From: Microbacterium timonense
GTDB taxonomy: Bacteria; Actinomycetota; Actinomycetes; Actinomycetales; Microbacteriaceae
Assembly (NCBI RefSeq): GCF_900292075.1
Contig: NZ_OLMV01000005.1
Coordinates: 1-64,000 of the forward strand
Reading direction: 5' to 3'
DNA length: 64,000 bases
Positions 37,855 to 46,087 of this stretch are shown piece after piece (position 1 is the first letter of the stretch; each line of letters starts with the position of its first letter). A program made the translations under genes and the position numbers. The notes under the pieces were generated by a model. That model worked only from the letters and a program-made list of their open reading frames with translations, had not been told where the DNA came from and did no database searches.

Positions 37855-39320
37855 CGAGGGGGGAGGGGATGACCGAACAGGACCCGGGGCTGCGCGCGAA
37901 GGCGACCCGTGCCGCCGCGTGGAGCGGAATGAGCACGATCGTGCTGCGGTTGGGCAGCCTCCTCGTCGGCATCATCCTGGCGCGGATCCTCAGCCCGGAG
38001 CAGTTCGGCGTCTACGCGGTGGCGCTCACCGTCCAGTCCATCCTGATCACGGTCGCCGATCTCGGCCTGTCGGCCGACCTCATCCGCTCCGACAAGCCGG
38101 ATCGGATCGCCCCCACGGTCGCAACCCTCGGCCTGGCGATGGGCACGACCATGACCGTGATCACGGTACTGTCCAGCGGCATGCTGGCCGATCTCCTGGG
38201 AAGCCCGGAGGCGGCACCCGCCATCGCCGTCCTCGCCTTCACGCTCGCGCTCGCGGGCGCGTCGGTGGTCCCGTACGCGATGTTGCAGCGCCGCTTCCAG
38301 CAGCGGGAGATGTTCGTGATCGGCGTCGCCGACTTCATCGTGTCGACCGTGGTGACACTGACCCTCATCGGCCTCGGTTTCGGGGTGCTGGGTCTGGCGA
38401 TCGGCCGCGTGGCCGCACAGATCGTCTCCTCATCCCTGCAGTTCCTCCTCGCCCGTGTCAAGCCGCGCTATGGGATCGACCGCTCGATCGTCGGACCGGT
38501 TCTGGCCTTCGGCCTGCCCATCGCGGCCGCCAACATGCTGTCGTGGGGACTGCTCAACGTCGACAACATCGTCCTGGCACGTGTCGCCGGCGCCACGGCG
38601 CTCGGATACTACGTCTTGGCGTTCAACATCTCGAGCTGGCCGATGAGTGCGTTGGCCCAGGTCGTCCGATCGATCTCGCTGCCCTATTTCTCACGATCCA
38701 CCGAGGGCGGGAGAGGTCTGGCCGCTCTCACCGCCGTCGCGTGGGCCGGGGCTCTTCCGGCGGGCGCCATCCTTGCGGCCCTGTCCGCTCCGGTGATCGA
38801 GGTCGTGTACGGCGCCAAGTGGCTGCCCGCCGCTCCGGTTCTGGCGGCGCTCGGGGTGTACGGCAGCCTGCGCGTCGTGTTCGACATCTTCGCCGGCTAC
38901 CTCTATGCGCGGGGCCGATCGGGAGGGGTGCTCATCATCCAGATCGTGTGGCTCGTCGTCATCACGGTGGGCATGATCTTCGCGACGCACGCCTACGGCA
39001 TCGTCGGCGCGGGATGGGTGCACGTCGTGGTCGCGGTCCTCGTGATCCTTCCCGCCTACGCCATCGCGTTGCGCGGCACCGGCGTTCGCATGGGCGAGTT
39101 CGTCCGCGCCGCCTGGTGGCCGACCCTGGCCACCGTGCCCGCGGTGCTCGCGGCATTGGGTGCGCGAGCACTGCTGCCCGGCGCGCTCCTGGAGCTCCTG
39201 GTCGGCGGATGCGCGGCCGTGCTCGTGTACGGCGCGCTGATGTGGCCGTGGCTGCGCACGCACATCCGTGCGATCCGGGCCGGACGCGTCAGCGCGATCG
39301 CGGAGGCATCCGATGAGTGA
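37851..39320 (+). CDS. Wzx-like polysaccharide flippase (MOP superfamily)
   Basis: A 489-residue integral membrane protein with about 13-14 hydrophobic helices and the MOP-family start AAAWSGMSTIVLRLGSLLVGIILARILSP. It has LQRRFQQREMFVI in the first cytoplasmic loop and FGLPIAAANMLSWGLLNVDNIVLAR in the middle repeat. These proteins carry polyprenyl-linked sugar units from the inner to the outer membrane face. The start is either the GTG at 37851 (GTGA overlap) or the ATG at 37869, which follows GGGGGAGGGG very closely. Both give the same membrane part. Confidence 0.9.
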   Translation: MTRGEGMTEQDPGLRAKATRAAAWSGMSTIVLRLGSLLVGIILARILSPEQFGVYAVALTVQSILITVADLGLSADLIRSDKPDRIAPTVATLGLAMGTTMTVITVLSSGMLADLLGSPEAAPAIAVLAFTLALAGASVVPYAMLQRRFQQREMFVIGVADFIVSTVVTLTLIGLGFGVLGLAIGRVAAQIVSSSLQFLLARVKPRYGIDRSIVGPVLAFGLPIAAANMLSWGLLNVDNIVLARVAGATALGYYVLAFNISSWPMSALAQVVRSISLPYFSRSTEGGRGLAALTAVAWAGALPAGAILAALSAPVIEVVYGAKWLPAAPVLAALGVYGSLRVVFDIFAGYLYARGRSGGVLIIQIVWLVVITVGMIFATHAYGIVGAGWVHVVVAVLVILPAYAIALRGTGVRMGEFVRAAWWPTLATVPAVLAALGARALLPGALLELLVGGCAAVLVYGALMWPWLRTHIRAIRAGRVSAIAEASDE

Positions 39321-40470
39321 GTCCAGGTGGCTGCGATTCCAGGAGGACCACGCGCTCGATGGGCCGGTCCACCGGCTGCTCGCGTGGTCGTCGCCTCGCG
39401 CTCCGCGCCCGATCCGCTCGGGCAGGGCGCCGCGCACGACCCCGGTCGTGCGGGCGCGGGCATCCGTGATCATCCCCTGTTACAACTACGCACGGTTCCT
39501 CCCCGACGCCGTCCGCTCGGCGCTGGCGCAGGACGGCGTCGACGTCGAGGTGATCATCGTCGATGACCGGTCCACGGATGACAGCCGAGAGGTCGCGGCC
39601 GGACTGGCCGAGACTGATCCGCGGGTGCGCCTGTTGGTCAATCCGGTGAACTCCGGTCACGTTCGCTCCTTCAACACGGGCTGGGAGGCCTCGAGCGGCG
39701 ACTTCGTCGTCAAGCTGGACGCCGACGATCTGCTGACGCCCGGCTCCCTGTCACGAGCGATCGCGCTCTTCGAGGCGAACCCGACAGTGGGGCTCGTCTA
39801 CGGTCACCCCAGGCACTTCGCGACGAATGTGCCTCCGACGGGCCGGGTGGCCGCCGTCCGCTGGTCGGTGTGGGAGGGACGGGACTGGCTCGCCGAGCGG
39901 TGCCGACTGGGGGTCAGCGCCATCACCAACCCCGAGATGGTGATCCGCGCGACGTTCCTGAGGGAATCCGGGCCGATGGATACCGCGGTCGATTACGCAC
40001 CCGACATGGAGATCTCGCTGCGGGCCGCCGCGGTGTCCGACATCGGCTATATCGGCGGCGCGGATCAGGCCCTCCACCGGGAGCACGCGGCCAGCATGAG
40101 CGAGACCGACGGGGCAGGAACGCTCGTGGATCTCGAGGCGCGCCGGCTCGCCTTCGAGCACGCGCTGGAGGCGCTGGCCGAGCCGGACCGCTCGCGACTG
40201 CGCGCGCTGGCCGGGCGCGGCCTCGCCGAGGACGCGCTGCGTTTCGCGTCGGCCGCAGCCGACCGCGGTCGCTCACGGGCCGCGACAGACGATCTGCTCC
40301 GGTACGCGCGGGATGTCAGCGCCGAGGTCGCGTCGTCGCGCGAGTATCGGCGTCTGCTCCGCGGGGCTGACGTTCCGCGCAGGCGGACACTAGCGGCGCT
40401 GGTCCGCCGCGTGCGGCGTCGGTGGCGGCAGGAGCGGTACCACGTGCGATGGATGGTGTCGGGTGTGTGA
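39313..40470 (+). CDS. glycosyltransferase family 2
   Basis: A 385-residue cytoplasmic GT-A transferase. The catalytic domain (about 50-290) begins ASVIIPCYNYARFLPDAVRS and has IIVDDRSTDDS and VKLDADDLL as the metal-binding DxD region. ESGPMDTAVDYAPDMEISLR is the acceptor-side acidic segment. The C-terminal 90 residues are Arg-rich helices and may touch the membrane. The ATG lies eight bases inside the flippase gene. Donor and acceptor are unknown; it is one of the chain-building enzymes of the locus. Confidence 0.88.
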   Translation: MSESRWLRFQEDHALDGPVHRLLAWSSPRAPRPIRSGRAPRTTPVVRARASVIIPCYNYARFLPDAVRSALAQDGVDVEVIIVDDRSTDDSREVAAGLAETDPRVRLLVNPVNSGHVRSFNTGWEASSGDFVVKLDADDLLTPGSLSRAIALFEANPTVGLVYGHPRHFATNVPPTGRVAAVRWSVWEGRDWLAERCRLGVSAITNPEMVIRATFLRESGPMDTAVDYAPDMEISLRAAAVSDIGYIGGADQALHREHAASMSETDGAGTLVDLEARRLAFEHALEALAEPDRSRLRALAGRGLAEDALRFASAAADRGRSRAATDDLLRYARDVSAEVASSREYRRLLRGADVPRRRTLAALVRRVRRRWRQERYHVRWMVSGV

Positions 40471-40500
40471 GAGCGGGGAACCGATGCGGGTGAGGGCGGC

Positions 40501-41712
40501 ATGAGCGGGATCGACAGGGCTCTGGCCAAGGCTCGGCGCGCTTGGGGCGTCGGGCCGCGCGGTGTCGCGCAGCGCGTCGCCTGGCGCGCCTACAGCGCCA
40601 GCGGTGCCGCCGACCTCTTCTTTCAGCTGGACGCGGCCGACATCCTCACCGACATCCCCGCGTCGCTCCCCGAGCCGGCGACCAGACCGGCCGCCGGGAC
40701 GCCACTGACCGTCGGCTGGGTGTCCACCGCGCCCGCGCCGGGATCCGGCGGTCACACCACGCTGTTCCGGATGGTCGCCGCGCTCGAGGCGCGAGGGCAT
40801 CGGTGCGTCCTTTACTTCTACGACCGCCACGGCCTCGACGTGCCCGAACTGACCGCGACGGTGCGCGGCCACTGGCCCGAGCTGCGCGCGGAGGTCCGGG
40901 ACGTCCGCGAGGGCATCGCGGGCGTGGACGCCGTCGTGGCCTCGGGATGGGAGTCGACGCACCTCATCACCAAGTACGCCCAGGAGCCGACGAGGCGTCT
41001 GTACTTCATGCAGGATTACGAGCCGTACTTCTACGGGCACGGGGCGGAGCACGAGTTCGCGGCGATGTCGTACCGGCTCCCGTTGCGCCGGATCGCACTG
41101 GGCGAGATGCTCGACGGCATGGTGTTCCGGGAGACCGGCCTCGCCAGCGACGTCGTGCCCTTCGGGTGCGACTCGGCCGTCTACAGTCCGCCCTCGCCGC
41201 CGCAGCCGAGGTCGGGGATCGTCTTCTACTGCCGACCCGACTATCCGCGACGCGGATACCAGCTCGCCAGCGTGGCGCTCGGCCTGTTCCACCGGTCGCA
41301 CCCCGACCAGGAGATCCACATCTACGGCGCGCGCCCCCGCCAGGTCGACTTCCCGTTCACCTTCCACGGGCGGCTGTCGACCAGCGAGCTCAACAACCTG
41401 TACGGCGCCACGATCGCGGGGCTGGCGATGTCCTTCACGAACATCACGCTCGTGGCCGAGGAGATGCTCGCGGCCGGCAACATCCCCGTCGTAAACGACA
41501 TGGACCTGGCGCGGGTGGTGCTGCCCAATCCGCATGTGCGCTGGGCCGCGCCGACCGCCGGCGCCCTGGCCGCCGCGCTGGGGGAGGCGGTCACCGCGAC
41601 TGACATCGAGGCTCGCGCGGCCGCGGCTGCGGCATCCGTCGTCGGCCGCTCGTGGGAGCCGACCAAAGAGGCGGTCGTACGCGTCATCGAGGAAGAGGTC
41701 TACGGAGCATGA
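40501..41712 (+). CDS. WsaF-like glycosyltransferase (rhamnosyltransferase-type)
   Basis: A 403-residue GT-B protein resembling WsaF, a rhamnosyltransferase of S-layer glycan assembly. Recognisable parts are GWVSTAPAPGSGGHTTLFRM (N-domain glycine loop), YFMQDYEPYFYGHGAEHEFA, YCRPDYPRRGYQLA, and SFTNITLVAEEMLAAGNIPV with the nucleotide-sugar-binding Glu. The donor is presumably a deoxyhexose by analogy. The gap of 30 bases to the preceding gene and the four-base overlap with the next keep it in the operon. Confidence 0.85.
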   Translation: MSGIDRALAKARRAWGVGPRGVAQRVAWRAYSASGAADLFFQLDAADILTDIPASLPEPATRPAAGTPLTVGWVSTAPAPGSGGHTTLFRMVAALEARGHRCVLYFYDRHGLDVPELTATVRGHWPELRAEVRDVREGIAGVDAVVASGWESTHLITKYAQEPTRRLYFMQDYEPYFYGHGAEHEFAAMSYRLPLRRIALGEMLDGMVFRETGLASDVVPFGCDSAVYSPPSPPQPRSGIVFYCRPDYPRRGYQLASVALGLFHRSHPDQEIHIYGARPRQVDFPFTFHGRLSTSELNNLYGATIAGLAMSFTNITLVAEEMLAAGNIPVVNDMDLARVVLPNPHVRWAAPTAGALAAALGEAVTATDIEARAAAAAASVVGRSWEPTKEAVVRVIEEEVYGA

Positions 41713-43031
41713 CCCAACCGCATGTCCTGATCATCGTGCAGAACCTCCCCGTGCCGCTTGACCGGCGCGTGTGGCTGGAGTGCCAGGCGCTCGTCGCCCG
41801 CGGGTACCGGGTGAGCGTCATCTGTCCCAAGGGGCCGGGCGATCCGTCCCGCCAGCATCTGGACGGCGTCGACATCTACAAGTACGCACCCGCACCCGAG
41901 GCGGAGGGGCTCCTGGGGTTCGCGTGGGAGTTCGCGTACAGCTGGGTCCGCACCGCCTGGCTGTCGCTCGTGGCGTGGCGCCGCCGCCGATTCGACATCA
42001 TCCAGGCCTGCAACCCGCCGGACACGTATTGGCTGCTTGCGCTGCTGTGGCGTCTGCGCGGTGTCAGCTTCGTCTTCGACCACCACGACCTGAACCCCGA
42101 GCTGTTCATCTCGCGTTTCGGCCGCCCCAGCGGACTGCTCAAGCGCCTCGAATACGGGGGCTTGAAATGGCTCGAGCGCAGGACATTCCGCGCCGCGGAC
42201 CGCATCATCTCGACCAACGAGTCCTACAAGGCCGTCGCGGTTCGCCGCGGTGACCGGCGCCCGGGTCACGTCACTGTCGTGCGCAGCGGTCCCGACACCG
42301 AGCAGATGCGCCCGATCTACCCGGAGAACCCCCGGCCGGCCGACGCGATCGAGCTGGTGTACCTCGGGATCATGGGTCCGCAGGACGGGGTCGACCAGGT
42401 GCTGCTCGTCGTCGACGAGCTGGTCCGGCGGCGCGGGCGCTCGGAGGTCCGGGCGACGCTGCTCGGGTTCGGTGACTGCCTCGAGGACCTCCGCGCGCAG
42501 TCCGCGCAGCTGGGCCTCGAAGACCGCGTCACCTTCACCGGTCGAGTGGATCGTGTGCAGATCGCGGAGTACCTGAGCCGTGCCGACATCGGCCTGTCAC
42601 CCGACCTCAAGACGCCGCTCAACGACCTCTCCACCATGAACAAGACAATGGAGTACATGTCGTACGGCCTGCCCGCGGTGTCGTTCGACCTCGTCGAGAC
42701 GCGGGTTTCGGGGGCCGACACGGTTCTCTATGTGCCTTCGGGTGACATCGCCGCCTTCGCCGATGCCGTCGAGCGGCTTATGGACGATCCCGCGTTGCGG
42801 GCAGACCTCGGTCGCAAGGCCCGCGCGCGCGTCGCCACCGAGCTGGACTGGCGACCGCAGGCGGAGGCCTACGTGGCGGTGTTCGACGAGGTGTCAGGCT
42901 TCTCCCAGCCCGGTCCCGCCGTGCCTCCCGCGCGGGTGCGTCCCGACGTGGACGCGCAGGGACGACGCTACGTCGACCTGGACGATGCCGCCGAGTTCGA
43001 CCGTTACCTCACCGAGAGGCGCGCTCCGTGA
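41709..43031 (+). CDS. glycosyltransferase family 4
   Basis: A 440-residue GT-B transferase. VLIIVQNLPVPLDRRVWLEC opens the N-domain, and DHHDLNPELFISRFG near 125 is typical of WcaI/WbuB-like members. The C-domain shows VYLGIMGPQDGVDQVL, TFTGRVDRVQIAEYLSRADI, and a NDLSTMNKTMEYMSYGLP segment in place of the classical EX7E, retaining a Glu for the nucleotide sugar. The ATG overlaps the WsaF-like stop. Its own stop overlaps the acyl ligase start, which links sugar transfer and the ligase module on one transcript. Confidence 0.88.
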   Translation: MTQPHVLIIVQNLPVPLDRRVWLECQALVARGYRVSVICPKGPGDPSRQHLDGVDIYKYAPAPEAEGLLGFAWEFAYSWVRTAWLSLVAWRRRRFDIIQACNPPDTYWLLALLWRLRGVSFVFDHHDLNPELFISRFGRPSGLLKRLEYGGLKWLERRTFRAADRIISTNESYKAVAVRRGDRRPGHVTVVRSGPDTEQMRPIYPENPRPADAIELVYLGIMGPQDGVDQVLLVVDELVRRRGRSEVRATLLGFGDCLEDLRAQSAQLGLEDRVTFTGRVDRVQIAEYLSRADIGLSPDLKTPLNDLSTMNKTMEYMSYGLPAVSFDLVETRVSGADTVLYVPSGDIAAFADAVERLMDDPALRADLGRKARARVATELDWRPQAEAYVAVFDEVSGFSQPGPAVPPARVRPDVDAQGRRYVDLDDAAEFDRYLTERRAP

Positions 43032-44587
43032 TCCGGACCAGCTTCCACCACCTCCTGTCTGGCGCGGCCGAGCGGTCGCCCGCGTCGCCGGCGCTCACCT
43101 ACAAAGGCCGGACCGTAGACTACGCCGCTGTGTGGGACGGCGCGCTGTCGGTGTCCGCCTTGCTCCTTCGCCTTGGGCTGAACCGCGGCGACCGCGTCGC
43201 GATCTACCTCGAGAAGCGCATCGAGACGGTGCTGGGGATGTTCGGCACCTCGGCGGCGGGCGGGATGTTCGTGCCCGTCAACCACGTGCTCAAGGCTCCC
43301 CAGGTCGGTCACATCCTGTCCGACAGCGGCGCCCGCTTCCTCGTCACCTCCTCCGACCGGCTCGCCCAGCTGTCGGATGCCCTGCCCGGCAGTGCCGTCG
43401 AGCACGTGATCGTCGTCGGCCCCGCGCCGCAGGAGCCATCGGGGGTGGCCGTCCACGCCTGGCCGGCTGAGCCTTCCGCCGAACCGCCCCTGCGACCCCA
43501 CGCCGTCGTGGACGTCGATCCTGCGGCGATCCTGTACACGTCCGGCAGCACCGGCAAACCCAAGGGCGTGGTGCTCAGCCACCGCAACCTCATCGTCGGG
43601 GCGGAGAGCGTCAGCACGTACCTCGGCAACACGGCCGACGACGTGATCCTCAGCGTCCTCCCCCTCAGCTTCGACGCGGGGCTCAGTCAGGTCACGACGG
43701 CCTTCGCGGTCGGGGCGCACTGCGTGCTGATGAACTACCTGCTCCCGCGCGATGTCCCGAAGCTGTGCGCACAGTACGGCGTGACAGGGCTGACCTGCGT
43801 GCCGCCGCTGTGGATTCAACTCGCCGACGCGCCATGGCCGGCAGAGGCAGCAGCGCGCCTGCGCTACTTCGCCAACACCGGAGGACGGATGCCGCGGGCC
43901 ACCCTCGACCGACTGCGCCGCATCTTCACCGGCGCCGACCCGTATCTGATGTACGGCTTGACAGAGGCGTTCCGGTCGACGTACCTCGACCCGGCGGAGG
44001 TCGACCGGCGGCCCGACTCCATCGGCAAGGCGATACCGAATGCGGAGATCCTGGTCCTGCGCCCGGATGGCACCCGATGCGAGCCGGGCGAGGAGGGAGA
44101 GCTCGTCCACCGTGGAGCGCTGGTCGGGCTGGGCTACTGGGGCGACCCGGTGCGTACCCGGGAGCGCTACAAGCCGATCGAGCGGCCGGAGGAGCAGTGG
44201 CGGACCCCGGAGCTGGCGGTCTGGTCGGGAGACACCGTCGTCGCCGATGAGGAAGGGTTCCTGTACTTCGTCGGGCGCAGCGACGACATGATCAAGACGT
44301 CCGGCTATCGTGTGAGTCCGACGGAGATCGAGGAGGCTGCGTACAGCACCGGCATGGTGCGGGATGCGGTCGCGGTCGGTGTGGCCGACGCCGCGCTCGG
44401 TCAGCGGATCGTGCTCGTTGCGACCGCGGCGGACGGCGCCCTCGACACGGTGGGACTCACGACCGCGCTGCGCCAGCGCCTGCCCCTGTACATGGTGCCC
44501 GCGCACGTCGAGGTGAGGGACGAGCTGCCTCGCTCTCCCAACGGCAAGTTCGACCGCAATCTCATCAAGGCGGAGGTGTCCGTATGA
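43028..44587 (+). CDS. AMP-forming acyl ligase, exosortase-A-associated type
   Basis: A 519-residue ANL-superfamily adenylating enzyme. YTSGSTGKPKGVVLSH near residue 175 is the ATP loop, MYGLTEAFRSTY near 310 the substrate/A5 motif, SDDMIKTSGYRVSP near 420 the hinge, and LPRSPNGKFDRNLIK the C-terminal catalytic lysine. It most resembles the acyl-CoA ligases found with exosortase A, though none is visible here. It activates a carboxylate as the adenylate and passes it to a thiol, most plausibly the acyl carrier protein encoded two genes on. The GTG start sits in a GTGA overlap, and the stop overlaps the decarboxylase ATG. Confidence 0.87.
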   Translation: MIRTSFHHLLSGAAERSPASPALTYKGRTVDYAAVWDGALSVSALLLRLGLNRGDRVAIYLEKRIETVLGMFGTSAAGGMFVPVNHVLKAPQVGHILSDSGARFLVTSSDRLAQLSDALPGSAVEHVIVVGPAPQEPSGVAVHAWPAEPSAEPPLRPHAVVDVDPAAILYTSGSTGKPKGVVLSHRNLIVGAESVSTYLGNTADDVILSVLPLSFDAGLSQVTTAFAVGAHCVLMNYLLPRDVPKLCAQYGVTGLTCVPPLWIQLADAPWPAEAAARLRYFANTGGRMPRATLDRLRRIFTGADPYLMYGLTEAFRSTYLDPAEVDRRPDSIGKAIPNAEILVLRPDGTRCEPGEEGELVHRGALVGLGYWGDPVRTRERYKPIERPEEQWRTPELAVWSGDTVVADEEGFLYFVGRSDDMIKTSGYRVSPTEIEEAAYSTGMVRDAVAVGVADAALGQRIVLVATAADGALDTVGLTTALRQRLPLYMVPAHVEVRDELPRSPNGKFDRNLIKAEVSV

Positions 44588-45810
44588 AGCCGGCTCAGCA
44601 CGTCGAGGCCTTCGGGACCATCGAGGGCGAACTCCGGGTCGGGGGGCTGCCGTTGAGCAGGCTGGCCGCCCGCGTCGGCTCGACGCCGTTCTTCGCGTAC
44701 GACCGCGGGCTGCTCGACGCGCGAGTGGATGGCTTGCGCGCTGCACTGCCGAGCCGCGTGGAGCTGAGCTTCGCGATGAAGGCGAACCCCATGTCGGCGG
44801 TGGTCCAGCACCTCGCCCGCCGCGTCGACCGGATCGACGTCGCGTCGGCGCTGGAGATGCAGGTGGCGCTGGATACCGAGATGCCGCCGGAGCGGATTAG
44901 CTTCGCCGGCCCGGGCAAGACCCCCGCCGAGATCCGACAGGCTGTCGCCGCCGGCGTCATCATCGAGATCGAGTCCACCACCGAGCTGCGGCGCGTCCTG
45001 ACCGCCGGGGACGAGCTGGGCGTGGCTCCCCGCGTGGCCGTTCGCGTGAACCCCGATTTCGCCGTGAAGGGCTCGGGAATGCGGATGGGTGGTGGCCCGC
45101 AGCAATTCGGCATCGACGCGGAGCAGGTGCCGGCCATCATGCGGGAGTATTCCGGATCCGGCATGGATTTCCTCGGGTTCCATGTCTTCGCGGGCTCTCA
45201 GAACCTCAACGCCGAGATCATCTCAGAGGCGCAGCGCCGCACGGTCGATCTCGTCTCGGAGCTGGCGGAGAGCCTGGACCGCCCGCTGCGGTACCTCAAC
45301 CTCGGCGGCGGGTTCGGCATCCCGTACACCGAACGTGATCAGCCGCTCGATCTGGACGCGGTCGCCGCCGAGCTCCATGCACTGGTCGACGGGGTCATCG
45401 CCGATCGCTTCCCGGAGGCCGCCCCCGTCATCGAGCTCGGGCGCTACCTGGTGGGTGAGGCTGGCGTCTACGTCACGCGCGTCGTCGACCGCAAGGTGAG
45501 CCGGGGAAAGACGTTTCTCGTCGTCGACGGCGGCATGCATCACCAACTGGCCGCCTCCGGCAACTTCGGGCAGGCGATCCGCCGCAATTACCCGCTCGTG
45601 GTCGGCAACCGGGCCGATGCCGCCGGCGACGAAGGCGTGAACGTCGTGGGATGTCTCTGCACGCCGCTGGACCTGCTTGGCGACGACGTGACCCTGCCAC
45701 CCGCCGATATCGACGACCTGATCGTGATCTTCCAAGCCGGCGCCTACGGGCTCACGGCCAGTCCCACCGCCTTCCTCGGGCACCCCGCCCCCGCCGAAGT
45801 CCTCGTCTGA
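44584..45810 (+). CDS. PLP-dependent amino-acid decarboxylase, exosortase-A-associated type
   Basis: A 408-residue fold-type III (alanine-racemase-like) decarboxylase related to diaminopimelate and ornithine decarboxylases. FAMKANP near residue 62 has the PLP lysine, RISFAGPGKTPAEIRQAV and LNLGGGFGIPY bind phosphate, and GCLCTPLDLLGDDV near 360 has the catalytic Cys and Asp. The latter segment is characteristic of the exosortase-associated branch rather than LysA proper. It would turn an amino-acid-like carboxylate, perhaps while activated or carrier-bound, into an amine. The ATG overlaps the ligase stop by four bases. Confidence 0.87.
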   Translation: MKPAQHVEAFGTIEGELRVGGLPLSRLAARVGSTPFFAYDRGLLDARVDGLRAALPSRVELSFAMKANPMSAVVQHLARRVDRIDVASALEMQVALDTEMPPERISFAGPGKTPAEIRQAVAAGVIIEIESTTELRRVLTAGDELGVAPRVAVRVNPDFAVKGSGMRMGGGPQQFGIDAEQVPAIMREYSGSGMDFLGFHVFAGSQNLNAEIISEAQRRTVDLVSELAESLDRPLRYLNLGGGFGIPYTERDQPLDLDAVAAELHALVDGVIADRFPEAAPVIELGRYLVGEAGVYVTRVVDRKVSRGKTFLVVDGGMHHQLAASGNFGQAIRRNYPLVVGNRADAAGDEGVNVVGCLCTPLDLLGDDVTLPPADIDDLIVIFQAGAYGLTASPTAFLGHPAPAEVLV

Positions 45811-45826
45811 ACCAGAAGGAGCACCC

Positions 45827-46081
45827 ATGACCGCCACGATCGACGCCGTCCGCGACGTCCTCATCGAAACCCTCGAGCTGCAGCAGTCGCCGGGCGAGCT
45901 CACGGAGGACACCGCCCTGTTCGGCGCCCTTCCGGAGCTGGACTCGTTCGGTGTGGTCGCGCTGGTCGGCGCGCTCGAGGACCGCTTCGACATCACGATC
46001 GACGACGACGAGTTCGGCGCCGAGCTGTTCGAGACAGTCGGCACTCTCACCGAATACGTCGACTCGAAGATCGCCGCCTGA
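45827..46081 (+). CDS. acyl carrier protein
   Basis: An 84-residue acidic four-helix carrier protein. The attachment serine for phosphopantetheine lies in LPELDSFGVVALV near residue 40. It is preceded by GAAGGAG-like sequence (AGAAGGAGC seven bases before ATG), a strong ribosome site in keeping with the need for many copies. It is flanked by the decarboxylase (16 bases upstream) and the asparagine-synthetase-like gene (6 bases downstream). It is a dedicated carrier, not the fatty-acid AcpP, judging by sequence and setting. Confidence 0.92.
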   Translation: MTATIDAVRDVLIETLELQQSPGELTEDTALFGALPELDSFGVVALVGALEDRFDITIDDDEFGAELFETVGTLTEYVDSKIAA

Positions 46082-46087
46082 GTTCCG

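Noticed and set aside
44584..45810. Diaminopimelate decarboxylase LysA
   Set aside because: The active-site segment CTPLDLLGDD and the neighbours match the exosortase-associated branch. A lysine-biosynthesis role is not supported by context.
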